A DNA stretch of 64,000 nucleotides from Xenoacremonium recifei (taxonomy: Eukaryota; Ascomycota; Sordariomycetes; Hypocreales; Nectriaceae): contig WOFQ01000054.1 of the NCBI GenBank assembly GCA_012184525.1, forward strand, positions 1-64,000, given 5' to 3'. Below the pieces are notes generated by a model. That model saw nothing but the letters and a program-made list of their open reading frames with translations, did no database searches and was not told where the DNA came from. Below are positions 10,614 to 22,117 of this stretch, piece by piece. Made by a program: the position numbers and the translations under genes. How positions within the stretch are numbered: position 1 is the stretch's first letter; each line of letters opens with the position of its first letter.

Positions 10614-12602
10614 GTATATAAGCAGCACTTATCGAGATGAGTGGAAGTAGCAGGAGCAATAGGACCCTCGCGATTATTACGGGCGGCCTCTTTCAGCGGG
10701 ATCAATAATATCCATATAGATGTACCAACATAGTTGTAGCTGAGCTGGACTGGATTCCCAAGCCTTAGATGACATAGGGAATAGAAGCAAGTCTTGAAAG
10801 TCAGAGGAGTTACTAATATACCAGCACGACGGGCTCTCACTCGTCTGTAACATGTTCTCGGATAGGCACGTTGACTTACTGCCAAGTTAATTCACAGACT
10901 CTAAAGCATAATCGGGGTAGAACTACCTCTTGGAAGTTGGCCCATGAATCATGTGCTAACATCCTACTTTGACCTGCTTTGCCAACAATCAAACCGCCTT
11001 TGATGTTCAGTTCAAGGGTTCTAGCCACAGAAATACTATTCGGAGTGCATTGTCGCTGCAGCGGTGATAATGAGGTGGAACGTCGCCCCCTTAGCAGTTG
11101 CTCCTCTGCAACGGTCTCTTGAATGAGGATATTTGCATAAAAGACCATGCTAGATACGGTTCTTGCGCGGCGAGTCACGATCGCATCTGACCTTTCGATC
11201 CTTACAACCAAGGCATGATCTTTTGTTGCCCGTGGTTGCTGGATACGTGACGATCGTTGACATTGTTGGTTTTGAAAGAGTTGGGCAAGTTCGAGATCAC
11301 TGACAGGCTTGAGCAATATTTAACACTGGTAGAAGTTCAAATTTCCCATCTCCATCTGTGTTCGATCAAAAGCCGCAAAAGCCAACAAGCCCGAAAAGAC
11401 CGACAAGGCCGACAAAGCAGGCAATACTGACAAAACGAGGGCCACTGAGGATTTTGAAAAGGACCTAAACTTGGTAGACGATATTGAGACATTATTGGGG
11501 CTTTATCTCACGTTCTCACAATGGCAGCGTCTGAACCATCACAGGTCCAAATTCCTAGTTATGAGTCAATGTATGATTTATCCCTTGTCCGCTGCAGTGA
11601 TGATCCCACCTGAGCACCAACTTATCATCACCTCTGGCCATATTGGCATGGGGCCCGATGAGATGCCGAAAGATAGACTTAATAGACAGGCGATTGTGGC
11701 CTTTCAAGTACGAGTAAGAGCCGTGATCAGAAGACCGAAACAACTTGTCCTCAGGCTAACATGCGCAAAATCGTATTAAAACCTTACGAATGCATTATGT
11801 GTAACCATCCCTCACTTAAACTCCAGCGGCGTTTGCCAACACATCTATCAGATCAATATGCACTACGCTAGTCAACTCAAACAAGAAGTTGTTAAAGCCA
11901 TATTCAGAGTTCAGCGCACGTACATGGGAGGTTGCAAACCCGCATCCACGATGATCGGAGTTCATTCACTAGCATTTGGGAGTCTATTCGAGGTATTTAT
12001 GTGCTGTTTAGTGCCTACCAACAGTTTCTTCTCCTCCATTTCATCTTCGAGGCCAAGCACAAACATCAGGTTATCTACCGAGGAACATGAAAACTGGGAA
12101 AGTTAAACCGGAGTGATCTCAAGATTCTGTTTATCATAATGTGACTAACTGACTCCGGTGGCTCGAAAGCTCGCATGGTACAAGAACAAGAGTCTGAAGA
12201 ACAGGTACTGTTTTTGCAGTTCGGAGAGCTCCCCGGGCAAGGGCTCGAGTGCTGGAAGACCTGAGTCACCAAATTAAATCCACTAATCCATACACTGTTG
12301 TCCAGTTTACTGTACATTCGTTTAGAAAGATCCTTGGCTTTTGATCTGTTGATTATATATTTTCCAAGGGGCCGGTATAGTTGACAATCGATCGTATGTA
12401 ATCTATACCTACTACAGAAAGGGGAAAACATCATTCAGGCCTTCAGCAACTTGCTGTAGCAGGGTATAGCCAACGACAACGGATTGGCAGACAAGTCTCT
12501 ATGTCCTGGCAAATCCATTTTAGCCTACTTTGAGACGGTGGTTCAAAGAGCTGATATGCTAATACTAAAGCAGTGCTTTTTATATAATCTATAGGGTCTT
12601 AT
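10614..12602. other. 2 kb without a recognisable gene
   Basis: Open frames occur on both strands (for example 10876-11316 minus, 11371-11779 plus, 11858-12106 plus, 12075-12434 minus), but none shows a domain I recognise and no coherent splicing was found. The plus strand at 11371-11445 has a lysine/aspartate-rich low-complexity stretch (KTDKADKAGNTDK) that runs into an open frame up to 11779. It may be a lineage-specific or decayed gene, or non-coding. Confidence 0.3.
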
Positions 12603-13922
12603 TTAAACTCTAGTAACCTCGATGATGGTCTTTCCCAGCCCACCCTTTCCCCTATAGACCTTCAGGCATGCTTCCCGCACCCTTTCGAGGTCCCCCATGT
12701 CCACTCTAGTACCAACAACGGGCAGGAGCTTCTCCTCTTCTACGTAGTTTCTGATCGTATCCAGATCCTTCCCGTTTGGCTCGAGAAACCAATACATGTA
12801 TGTGACGCCCCAACGCCAAGCCCGTAGTTGACGCACCGAGTCTCCTACATCAAGGTAGAAGCGGCCAAGGAGAGGTATTCGAGGATTATCCGGTCTTTGC
12901 ATGACGCTTGACGCTTGTAAGGTTGTAGCTGAGGGTTTCGTCGAAATGGATATTATCAGGCTTGTGGAGGGAACCATAAGGGAGAGGAATTCCATAGCTT
13001 GTCCAGTCGTATCGAAAAATAAATCGATAGAACGTGAGGGGATGACATCCAAGGGGTTTTGTTTGGTGTAGTCAATCACTACCGGTACCATATTAGTAGA
13101 TGGGTCCAAGAGCAAAGAGAGAGATACGCACCCTGATCAACGACTCCTTCGCCAAGCATCTCGACAATCTTTGGAATTTTGGACGTAGAAACCGTGGTAA
13201 TGACTCTGCCAGCGCGAAAAACGTTCTTCGCTAGTTGACATGCGAATGCCCCTGTACCACTCACTATGAGAGTCAGCCGATGAGTGCCCCATTTACATGA
13301 ATTATTCTTTCGCACGACTTACAGCCAGATGGGATGAGGACCGTTTTCCCCTCTAGTGAACCTTTATATTTGCTTAATACCTGCAGAGCCGTGGTGGCAG
13401 CAAGAGGAAAGGATGCAGCATCACTGAAAGAAACATTCTTCGGTTTCAGCGCCACGAAATATTCTGAACATTTGACAAACTCGCCCCACGCACCTGTCAT
13501 CAGGGTTAACTTGAATAGCCTTCATAATCTACGGCTTGGGAATTATGATCATTACCTCGACTGACTTCCGGCAGTCGCGTGAAAACCTCATCACCGACTT
13601 TGAGACTGGTCACGCCTTCTCCAACCTCCGTGACGATCCCTGCAGCGTCATAGCCAATCTGGTACGGGAATCTGATATAAGCACTGTCAGCGCGAATTCC
13701 TCAGCTAGACCACGCAAAGTTGTCATCTACTCACACCTCCTTCACCGCATGCTTGAAGACACCATCCGCTTTCTTTACATCCACGGGATTGACACTCGCT
13801 GCATGAACTCGTATCACCACATCTGTCTTTTCCGTGACCTTTGGTCGAGGCACCGTGGAGAGCTCATACCGGCTTGGGTTAGTATATGTCGGCGCTGTGA
13901 TAGCGAGCATTTCCTCTGCCAT
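12603..13922 (-). CDS. quinone-oxidoreductase-like MDR protein (zinc-independent alcohol dehydrogenase family)
   Basis: NAD(P)H-dependent medium-chain reductase. Five exons close in frame: 13922-13735, 13683-13556, 13493-13323, 13263-13132 and 13078-12603, giving about 364 aa, a normal length. An N-terminal GroES-like domain (VIRVHAASVNPVDVKKADG, then IGYDAAGIVTEVGEGV) precedes a Rossmann nucleotide-binding domain with the glycine-rich LSGTGAFACQLAKNVF. The structural-zinc cysteines of classical alcohol dehydrogenases are absent, which places it with quinone oxidoreductases and enoyl reductases. The start at 13922 has a strong ACCATGG context; an ATG two codons upstream is possible. The substrate is unknown. 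It is next to a chloroperoxidase-like hydrolase on the other strand. Confidence 0.85.
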
Positions 13923-14507
13923 GGTCATAACTCCTCAGTAATGGAAGAAGTATGTACAGAGGTGATGAAAACATCGCGAGGATCCATTGCCACGTCAATT
14001 GCCGCGTCTTAATAAGAAAACACATCGCCACAACCACCAGAATTGATAAGCAATGAAGCGGGGTGGGGCAACATGAGCAATCTTGTCTTGCCTCGGCTCC
14101 GGAGTGCGGCTCAATTCCAAGACTTCAGGATATCGCCATTTTACGGGGGTCCGGGATCACAATCCCGTCCGTCGGCAAGTTATTGCCCCTCCACGTAAAC
14201 AGTTCTGTGGGGCCAGCTGCCACGACAGATCCAAAGTCCTTATGTACGTACAGCCATCTCGTCACAAAGGTACATCAACGTTTCGTCAAATCGTGGCCGA
14301 TCTGATAAACGGATAAAGTTCTGACCTACAGGCTGATTGTAACGAATTGACTAATTCGCCGAAGACACCATTTAAGGCAACAGAGTTCGCGCTCATGGCA
14401 CAAGTACTTAATGGCGTCTCTGTCTCTCCGATGTCATTGCCGTTGCCTTCGCCGCTCAACTCTCGACGTATTCAATCCTAGCCGCAAATAAAATCCCATC
14501 GACGACT
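13923..14507. other. divergent promoter region
   Basis: Shared upstream region of the minus-strand MDR gene and the plus-strand hydrolase. No distinct motif array was noticed. Confidence 0.4.
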
Positions 14508-15338
14508 ATGCCTTACATTACGCTTCGGGACGGGGCTGAGCTGTTCTACAAAGACTGGGGCAAACCAAATGGCCAGATCGTTACCTTTTCGCATGGATGG
14601 CCATTAAGCAGCGATAACTGGGAGAACCAAATGGTTTTCCTAGCCGACTCGGGCTACCGTGTCGTTGCTCATGATCGCCGTGGCCATGGCCGTTCTACCC
14701 AGACCTGGAATGGTAACAACATGGATACCTTCGTCGATGACTTGAAGGAACTCTTCGACCATCTTAATATCAATGATGCTGTGATGATCGGCCATTCTCA
14801 CGGAGGAGGCGAAGTCACCCATTTCCTCGGCAAGCATGGCACCAGCAGGGTAAAAAAAGCCGTCCTTGTTGGTGCAGTGCCACCTCTGATGCTTAAAACC
14901 GAGGCGAATGCAGAGGGGCTCGACATGTCCGTCTTCAATTCTTTTCGCGACGCCATGCATAAGGACCGCGCCCAATTCTTCCTTGATGTCGCTAGTGGCC
15001 CCTTCTTTGGTTTCAATCGCCCGGGAATCCAGAAGAGTGAGGGGCAGATTCGGAGCTGGTGGCAGCAGGGAATGAACTCGAGCTTCAAGACCACATACGA
15101 TTGCATCAAGGACTTTTCAGAGACTGATTTCACCGAGGATTTAAAAAAGATTGACATTCCGGTCCTGGTCCTCCATGGTGACGACGATCAAGTCGTTCCT
15201 ATCGAGGCTGCAGGAATAAAGTCGGTGAAATTGCTAAAGCAAGGAAAACTCAAAGTGTACCAGGGAGGATCTCACGCTATCCACAACATCAATGTCGACG
15301 AGGTCAACAAAGACTTGCTCGACTTTTTGAAGGGATAA
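14508..15338 (+). CDS. alpha/beta hydrolase, non-heme chloroperoxidase/arylesterase type
   Basis: Intact single-exon 276-aa hydrolase of the cofactor-free chloroperoxidase/arylesterase (perhydrolase) group. The oxyanion-hole motif is SHGWPLS (about residues 28-34). A conserved HDRRGHGRS block follows at 55-63. The nucleophile elbow GHSHGGG has Ser97, the acid is Asp226 or Asp227 in VLHGDDDQVVP, and the catalytic His256 is in GGSHAIH. Most relatives have GHSTGGG; the His after the nucleophile is a small variation. Such enzymes hydrolyse small esters or lactones and can perhydrolyse acids. No signal peptide, so probably cytosolic. The natural substrate is unknown. Confidence 0.9.
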   Translation: MPYITLRDGAELFYKDWGKPNGQIVTFSHGWPLSSDNWENQMVFLADSGYRVVAHDRRGHGRSTQTWNGNNMDTFVDDLKELFDHLNINDAVMIGHSHGGGEVTHFLGKHGTSRVKKAVLVGAVPPLMLKTEANAEGLDMSVFNSFRDAMHKDRAQFFLDVASGPFFGFNRPGIQKSEGQIRSWWQQGMNSSFKTTYDCIKDFSETDFTEDLKKIDIPVLVLHGDDDQVVPIEAAGIKSVKLLKQGKLKVYQGGSHAIHNINVDEVNKDLLDFLKG

Positions 15339-16020
15339 TATAGTATAGACATTTTGCTCTAATAATTCGGAGCTTGAAAGATTTATGAATAGTTCTTCTG
15401 TAAATATACCTAGCAAATAGCTCGTTGTGATAAAACATCTCGACGATGATAGTAAATTATTATCTAGAGCGTGTTTGGACTACCCTAAAGAATCTGTTTT
15501 GGGGCACGAGCAGTTGACTCTTTAGTGTCGCAGAATGTGAAGATGGAGAACGGGCTAACTCTGACCGACGGAATGCAGCTAGGGGTCCGGCTGAGTGCTA
15601 GCAGTGGAGTCGTCTCCTCCATAATAAACATCATTTCGGCATCATTATTACGATCTCGATCCAAGAAACGGATAAGGGAATCGTTACATGTGCTAAAGGC
15701 TTGAACCAGAGGCGCACATCCCATCCAGATGAACTACTGAATGGCTTAGCTTCCAAGTTTCGAGTGCCACGCCACGGATGGGAGAATGACACGCCAGTGC
15801 CAGGTATTCAATTCCACTTATCGAGAACCCCCTCAAGCAGAGCCCCTCAAGCGGAGGGGCTCGGCGACCTCGGCGACGTTTCCAATCCAGGTCTCGCATA
15901 AAGATAGCAAGTCCAGGAAAATGCATAAGTACTATCGAGTTCAAGTGGGAGATCATCTAGTAGTTACAGGATTCGACTTGGTGCCTAAAAGCATATTTGC
16001 AAGGTGACAACGTGATTTCT
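15339..16020. other. intergenic with a perfect GC-rich hairpin
   Basis: No gene is recognised. At 15840-15862 a perfect 9-bp inverted repeat with a 5-nt spacer (GAGCCCCTC/GAGGGGCTC) is preceded by a partial direct repeat of CCCTCAAGC at 15830-15838. Confidence 0.5.
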
Positions 16021-16419
16021 ATGCACGGCTTCATAGCCCGAGCTGGTATGACATGCTCGTTGCTCGCCTATCTCGTTCTCACGCTATTCCCCGTAGTATG
16101 GTCTAGCGACCTGGGAGTACGTATGTCGTTGTTTTCACTCTCCCTTTGAGATATTCAGAAGACACAGTCAAACTTTTGTGCCGTTTGCCCTAGAGCCCGT
16201 CCGCAGAACAATCTATATGTACCTATCTGGGTGAAAACCTCTAGGGAACAGTGCAGGTATCGCGCCGCATGCCTAGTCCAGGAGTGTGAAGGACTACGTA
16301 AGTACAAGTGAAGGCCAGGCATGACCTAACGATCTTGCTCGTCGTCACCTATTTTGGGCACTACAGCGACTCGTCATACTCGACTGGCGTGTGGTTGTCC
16401 CGGCTTACACACGTCGTAG
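16021..16419 (+). CDS. candidate small secreted cysteine-rich protein
   Basis: Not a family I recognise. A three-exon model closes exactly in frame: 16021-16116, 16159-16297 and 16367-16419, giving 95 aa. The second intron is canonical (GTAAGT donor, CCTAAC branch, CTACAG acceptor). The first is short (42 nt) but has GTACGT and TTCAG ends. The first 28 or so residues form a hydrophobic signal-peptide-like segment (TCSLLAYLVLTLFPVVWS). The rest has seven cysteines, including a CAVC pair and a CGC pair near the end. Size, signal and cysteine content are those of small secreted proteins of fungi. With no homologue recognised, it remains a prediction. Confidence 0.4.
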
Positions 16420-17150
16420 AAGTGTTCGAGGAGCATTGATGTGAGCAGACAATAGTCAATCCGGCAGGTGGTCTCTCACCCGCTAGAACCGCGGTCCCTG
16501 AAGTTCCCCAATTGTGAAAAGACCTCGAAAGCACGGTAGGCCGATCCTGTACGGATAGCATTGCTTGAGAATACCCCTAACTGCGATTGATCAATTCCAC
16601 TGACTTTGGCGCTATGAATTTTACCGGTGGGCATGCCGTGATGTACGATTTTCTTCATAGCAACGGCTGCCGCGGACCACTCGCCCTATCTTCGATCGGG
16701 CCGGCATCATCTCCTCAGTCTGTCAACCTCCTTCTGCAATTTCCCGGTGCTCTAATCATGTAATTTCTTTCCTCAATGTTCTTATGAATCACCGTGATGG
16801 AGTTACTACCCTTTTCCGACTTCTGCTCATGTGTAGGAACTTCTAATGTACTGTTTCGGCGAGATTTAACTCGCTTTTGTAAAATGAGGACTGCCCTAGC
16901 AAAAGATTCGTTGAGGCTTAAGGTCCTATCCTCTTTAGCTTATCAATTATGAGGCGAAAGTACTTGGGAAAGCACTTGACGAGACCGCGATTCTCGAAAC
17001 AAAACGGCTTTGACCAAAAGACCACGTGATATGAAGCACCTGGGAATGATATGATTACTTTAATCCTTGACGGTTATGAAAAGAGAGGCCCCGTTTGGCC
17101 AGATTGAAGTCTTTGATGGCAAAAGGTCGGATGTATTCTGTACTAGACTC
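16420..17150. other. intergenic, nothing recognised
   Basis: Minus-strand frames at 16361-16658 overlap the candidate secreted protein but show no domain. No other signal was seen. Confidence 0.35.
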
Positions 17151-18117
17151 TTAATCCTTTTCTACTTTCAGGAAATCTTGTAGCACCGTCATATACTTTT
17201 CTCGCTTATCAACATGTGTCATGTGTGCCGCATTCTCAATAGTAACCCATTTCACTTTCGCAATATGATCGAAAAAGGGTTTCATAGCCACGTCTTGAGC
17301 TTCGTCCTGTTCCCCGTTAATGAGTAAAGTAGGAACCGTGATCTTGTGCAGCTCAGGTATAATTGTCCACTCCCGTAATGAACCTGTAATCGTCATCTCA
17401 CTTGGCCCGTACCTATGTGGATGTTAGTTTGTTCTTTTGGTATTCTACTCGTAGTACTTACATCGTTCCATAGACGGTCGGGTCTTCTGTGAGCCAATGA
17501 ATCACAGATTGTACTTCTTCTGCTGGCCATGGGCGTGCGAGTGAAAGATGTCGTTTGTAAAACATCTCAATAGCCGCCTCATATTCTGGGGTCGTGAAGT
17601 CGCCCGTATTTTCTGCCTTGTCAATATCTCTTTGGACAGAGTCAGGCAGCTTTCTTTTCAGCTCCATTAGTCCAGTGTACCATGCTTCCATGCTTGCTAG
17701 GCTATTGGAGACAATTAGTCGTCCAAGGTTGGAACTGGCGGGCGTCACAGCCCATTCAGCCGCAAGCATCCCACCCCAAGAGTGGCCGTAGACGTTAATG
17801 GGTTGTTTATCCAAACCCAGATGGCGAAGGAGGTTGTTCAGCTCCTCTTTGAATAAGTCCACTGTCCAGAATGCCTTATCACCTTCCTTCTCTGGCAAGT
17901 GAGTTGACCTGCCATTTCCAATCTGGTCGTAGAAAACAAGAGGCCAAGCAAGGTCCTTTAGAGGCAAGAGGTAATCATGGCAAGCCCCGGGACCTCCGTG
18001 TAGGATCATCAACGGAACCTGGCCTGATTTTAGGTCGCCGACGACTTTGTACCAGGTGTGGCAAGGTTTGGGCACTCCTGGGACATTGAAGACTACTTTT
18101 CCCTCTGTTTCCGTCAT
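17151..18117 (-). CDS. proline iminopeptidase-like alpha/beta hydrolase (S33)
   Basis: Peptidase family S33 hydrolase that would release N-terminal proline or cleave amino-acid amides. Two exons close in frame: 18117-17462 and 17412-17151, giving 305 aa. The intron has GTAAGT and ATAG ends. The oxyanion motif HGGPGACHDY is near residue 40, YDQIGNGRS follows, and the nucleophile is in GHSWGG. The acid Asp lies in NGEQDE and the catalytic His in AAHMTHVD. The start at MTETEG fits the usual family N-terminus; the longer upstream frame adds an unlikely leader. No signal peptide. It lies tail-to-tail with no gene and just upstream of a Zn2Cys6 regulator on the same strand. Confidence 0.88.
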
Positions 18118-18467
18118 TGAAAGATCAAATATGATTGAATTTTGCTGCAAGATGATGATGAGCGGCGTATCTGATTGCACAACTGAGGCAGTTATATATT
18201 TTGAACAGGCAGGATACACTTGCTCACGTCAGATCAGGACGATATGCGGTGAACGGAGGAGACAGGAGCGCTTTTCGTCCGATCTGCACGTCAGATACCC
18301 CATATGGCCTGCTGACATGCTTCGCCACATGTGTCTTCCGTGGTTGCCTTTGAGTTGTGAGATTTTAGCTTTGTTCCAGCCACATCGTCCTATGAACTGA
18401 TATGCTACGTAGGTTCTCTCTGCTCTCATATTGTGGCGCCTGGAAGCGAGATTTACCCCAACAAACA

Positions 18468-20600
18468 TTAAAACGGATGCGAGTCAATAGACGAGAAAAG
18501 TGCCTCCCATGTAACAGCATCAAAATTGGCGTCAACCGAAGCATCTACTTGCCAGGCCTCGTCCAAAAATGTCTCTCCAACTTGGTAGTTTTCCAGCGTG
18601 GAAGAGCGCATGTCGTTCTCTTGGGCAATATTGTCGCCCGGAACGATGTGGAACATGTCTACTGGGCATTGTTCCTCTGGTAGACTTATGTGGTGTCGTT
18701 GTAAAATTTGTCGCAAGGATCTCAAAGTCAGCTGGATCTGAAGAGACCTCTCTTTATCAGCTTCCAGCATCCGTAAACCTCTTTGAACCTCCTCTTTACG
18801 CTCTTCGCTATTTTTCTGATTAAGAATCAAGTCCATAACCATTACTATCAGAGCCAGATGCGTGTAGTGCACAGCAATTCCCATCCGTGCAGCAGCAGCC
18901 GCGGGCGAATCGTGTCCAGTCCGAACGTCTCCATACGTTCCGACAATAGCCCGGGCTGATTCGAGGCACGCACAGGAAGAGAAATGATATTGGGGGTCTA
19001 ATGCTTGTCTAAGCAAATACTTTTGATGTAACCTACATCGTCGACTATGTGCTGAAGCTGTCAGGCAGTAGCGCATGATGGGAATCTTGGGGAATACTGC
19101 CTCCAGTGGTTTGCTTATGGCTCGACTCTCGTCATCAAGCCTAAAAAACACCGGTAGTTGACGAAAAAATGACTGGAATCTGTCATCTAGTGAGAGTATA
19201 CGCTCGTAGGGGACCATGGTGATATCTGAACCCATTGGCACAGTGTCTGTTATTTCCCGACAAAGGTCTGAAAGTCGAAGACGAGTTAGGAAGAAACTCA
19301 TACTGGTAGGTAGTGAAGGAGCCTTGGAGATCTCCAAGTTCACCCCAAAGGCTAAATTGTCATCGTTACAGTCTTTTGGACGCTTCACTCTTATGTGTTT
19401 TGGCTGGATTGAGTATGTACCTTCCTGCGGTCCTGAAATACTCGAGTGCAGCCTTCGCTATTAGCTATAGCACGTGGAACGTGAGTATATGAGACTCACC
19501 AGTCAGTGGCCACAACATGCCAGAAAACCCTCCGCTTTACCTCCAGCTCAAGTTCCTGTTGGATGGGTTGGTGCTCTTTGGATGTCTCTTGAGCGTCAAG
19601 GTAGTGTAGGCCAAGTTCCTTCGCAATTGATGCAGCAGCAGCGCACAAACGCCTGTTCTGTCTAGAGGGACCATCGATGTGATGGCTCAGGTAAGACAAG
19701 AAGATGTGAGCTTGGACATCTTCCAATGTAGGCGAGAGCTGGCAGTGCGAGCTTTGGAGCACTCGCAAAGCACATTGTCCCCAGAACCTGGCCAAAGCTA
19801 TCGCATCAGATTCCGAAGATGCTACTATGGATTCTGGAAATGGCTGATAGAAGTACGTAGCTAATGCAAACAAAGCCAAGAACATGGCTGCTTGTCCAGG
19901 GGGGACATCTTTTTCTTGGTTGATCCGCAAGTAAAACCCCACCATTTGGGCTTTGGTTGTTGGTAGGTGTAAAATGCGACATACGTGATCGACATTGATC
20001 TCGTAACTCTGCACAACAAAGGCCGCAGTATCATAAGGCGGGAATGTGGCAGTAGTTTCAGAGAAGGGCTGTTGACTGATGGGACGGGAATTGGTTGGAC
20101 TCGAAATTTCATAATTCTCTTTAATCTCTTCGAGGATGTCCCGTGTGGATCGTATAGAGAAGGTTATTGGCCTTCGTGGCGTCGGCAACTACAAAGAGCT
20201 CTAGCTGAGTACATAAATTTGCGCAAGGGTAAGATCTTACAAGAGAGTTGGGAATCTCCTCATAATCCTCGAGCAGCTCCAAGTCGAGGTCCCTTACCCC
20301 ATCACCTCGCAGGGGATTAGCCACCTCGAAGTTTTGAACGGACCATGAAGCAGCACCTATTTCTGAGGCGGGAGGTAGGTGGTTTTGGAGGACTATTGCT
20401 TCGAGCCTTTGAACTCGCTCCAGAAGAGCCGCATTTGTAATAGGAAGCTCAACAGATCCATTCTTAGGAGGGACAACAAAAGTACAATGAATTTTTCGAC
20501 TTGTGCAATTTGAGCAAGGCTGAACGCGGTTGCATCTTAATTTCTTGACTCGACATGACTGACAAGAGACAGGGTCGGCTCGCGCTCTGCTTTTCTGCAT
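18468..20600 (-). CDS. Zn2Cys6 transcription factor with fungal-specific middle domain
   Basis: Nuclear DNA-binding regulator of about 677 aa in three exons that close in frame: 20600-20241, 20188-19500 and 19452-18468. The binuclear zinc cluster C-x2-C-x6-C-x5-C-x2-C-x6-C (CQSCRVKKLRC...) is near residues 13-39. A short leucine-rich coiled segment (LLERVQRLEAIV) and a linker follow, then the fungal_trans domain with the junction motif DWLHSS-ISGPQEGTY spanning intron 2. An upstream in-frame ATG at 20636 would add 12 residues. It is divergent from the enoyl-reductase-like gene, and their shared promoter holds three TCCGCGGA sites, a form a Zn2Cys6 dimer could bind. I infer self- or neighbour-regulation. 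Confidence 0.88.
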
Positions 20601-20654
20601 TTCTGTTCGGTGGAAAATGCGCTCTAAGTGCACCATTTAGAAACTTGCGTGCGC

Positions 20655-20785
20655 TCCGCGGATGTCCGTGAAGAAAAAGCCGCTACCTCATCTTATGTCA
20701 TCCTCCGCGGATGTCCGAGATCTGCCCTTGACAACAATGTGGAGAAGTATCACTCTCCGTCATGGGAATATCGGGGGTCCGCGGA
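20655..20785. promoter_or_regulatory. three TCCGCGGA palindromes in a divergent promoter
   Basis: Perfect 8-bp palindromes at 20655-20662, 20704-20711 and 20778-20785, each followed by TG. The first two extend to the identical TCCGCGGATGTCCG. They lie between a Zn2Cys6 regulator gene and an enoyl-reductase-like gene. Abutting CCG/CGG triplets are a known kind of Zn2Cys6 target. Confidence 0.55.
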
Positions 20786-20900
20786 TGAGTAGGGGAACAC
20801 TTACATGGAACCCAGCACATAAAACGGTGGACCAAAACTACCAATGTCACAGTAACTCCCATCTCATACGCAGACTGAAATCAAATTGTGACCCAATACG

Positions 20901-22117
20901 ATGCCTAAGCAAGTCATTATCCAACCCTCAACCGATGAAGTGGAAATCATTGACACCCCGATTCCCACTCCAAAGGACAATGAACTCGTTATCAAAGTAA
21001 TTGTCTCGGGGTCTAACCCCAAGGATTGGAAATATCCTCTCTGGTAACATCCCCCCGGACAATATTCACGCTTCGAAGCATTGAAACTGATATTTGCGTA
21101 TATAGGAAGGCTTGGCCGCATAATAGCGGAGACGACGTCGCTGGTATCGTCCACTCCGTCGGACAGAACGTTTACGAATTCAAGCCTGGCGACCGTGTTG
21201 CGGCCTTACATGAGTTTCTCACAGAAAATGGAAGCTTTGCTGAATATGCCGTTGCTTTGGACTTTTCTACTTTTCATCTACCCCATCATGTGTCTTTTGA
21301 AGAAGCAGCAACGATGCCTAGCACCTTCCAGACTGCTGCTCAGGCTCTATACCTCGACATGCGACTCCCGACGGCGTTCAATAATGACATCCATTCAGAC
21401 AAAAAGAAGCTGCCTCTAGTTATCTACGGTATCACGTCGGCAGTCGGAGCATTCGCAGCCAAGCTTGCCAGGCTCTCAGGTCTTTACCCTATCATTGGAG
21501 TTGCTGGCCATTCCAAGACCTTCGCTAGCGATCTCGCTGACTATGTCGTTGATTACCGCAAAGGGGCCGATTCTATTGTGGGTGCCATTGAAAACATCCT
21601 TGTCAAGGAGGGTTTGGGTCGCAAGGCACCTTTCGTACTGGATGCTATCAGTGAGTCAGGTACTCTGGAAACAACACTGCAATTTCTGGATCTGGATTTC
21701 GGCGTTGTTGCTACCGTCTTACCTCCTGCTCTGTTTGCCAAAGACGGACCAGGCTTCAAATACCCCCCGGGCGTGAAAGCTTATAATACTGCTGCCCCTC
21801 GAGCTTTTTCAACACATAAAGATTTCGCATACGTCTGGACTCGTTACGTTTCTCGACTCTTGCAGGATGGAAGACTGAAGGGTCATCCACACGAGGTTGT
21901 TCCGGGAGGCTTGAATGGAGTTCTTACAGGACTCAAGAAGTTGAAAGCTGGAAAGGCTAGAGCTGTCAAGTATGTTTACCGTGTCGAAGAGACAGATGAC
22001 GATACAACTGCCTATCCAGGAGTTAAGAGGCTTCTCCCAGGGGCTAAGGTCAAGCAGCCAGCCGGGAAGAACACTCATCCCCTCCGCAACTTCCCATTTC
22101 CTCTTGATCATGAGTAA
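20901..22117 (+). CDS. trans-enoyl-reductase/zinc-binding dehydrogenase-like protein (ToxD-like MDR)
   Basis: Medium-chain reductase of the ToxD/LovC-like group, which includes stand-alone enoyl reductases and quinone reductases. Two exons close in frame: 20901-21043 and 21106-22117, giving 384 aa. The GroES-like half contains NPKDWKYPLW across the intron, then AWPHNSGDDVAGIVHSVGQNV; the cofactor half has VIYGITSAVGAFAAKLARLSG. No zinc cysteines. The start MPKQVIIQPSTDEVE aligns with the family N-terminus. It shares a 300-bp promoter with a Zn2Cys6 regulator and is followed by an SDR on the same strand. There is no polyketide synthase in the window, so a PKS partner role is not supported here. 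Confidence 0.85.

Noticed and set aside
10876..11316. 146-codon minus-strand open frame as a transposase tail
   Set aside because: A vague likeness to basic C-terminal regions of pogo-type transposases, but no DDE motif, no terminal repeats and no other matching part.
20901..22117. Enoyl reductase as part of a polyketide cluster
   Set aside because: No PKS, NRPS or other backbone enzyme is present anywhere in the window.
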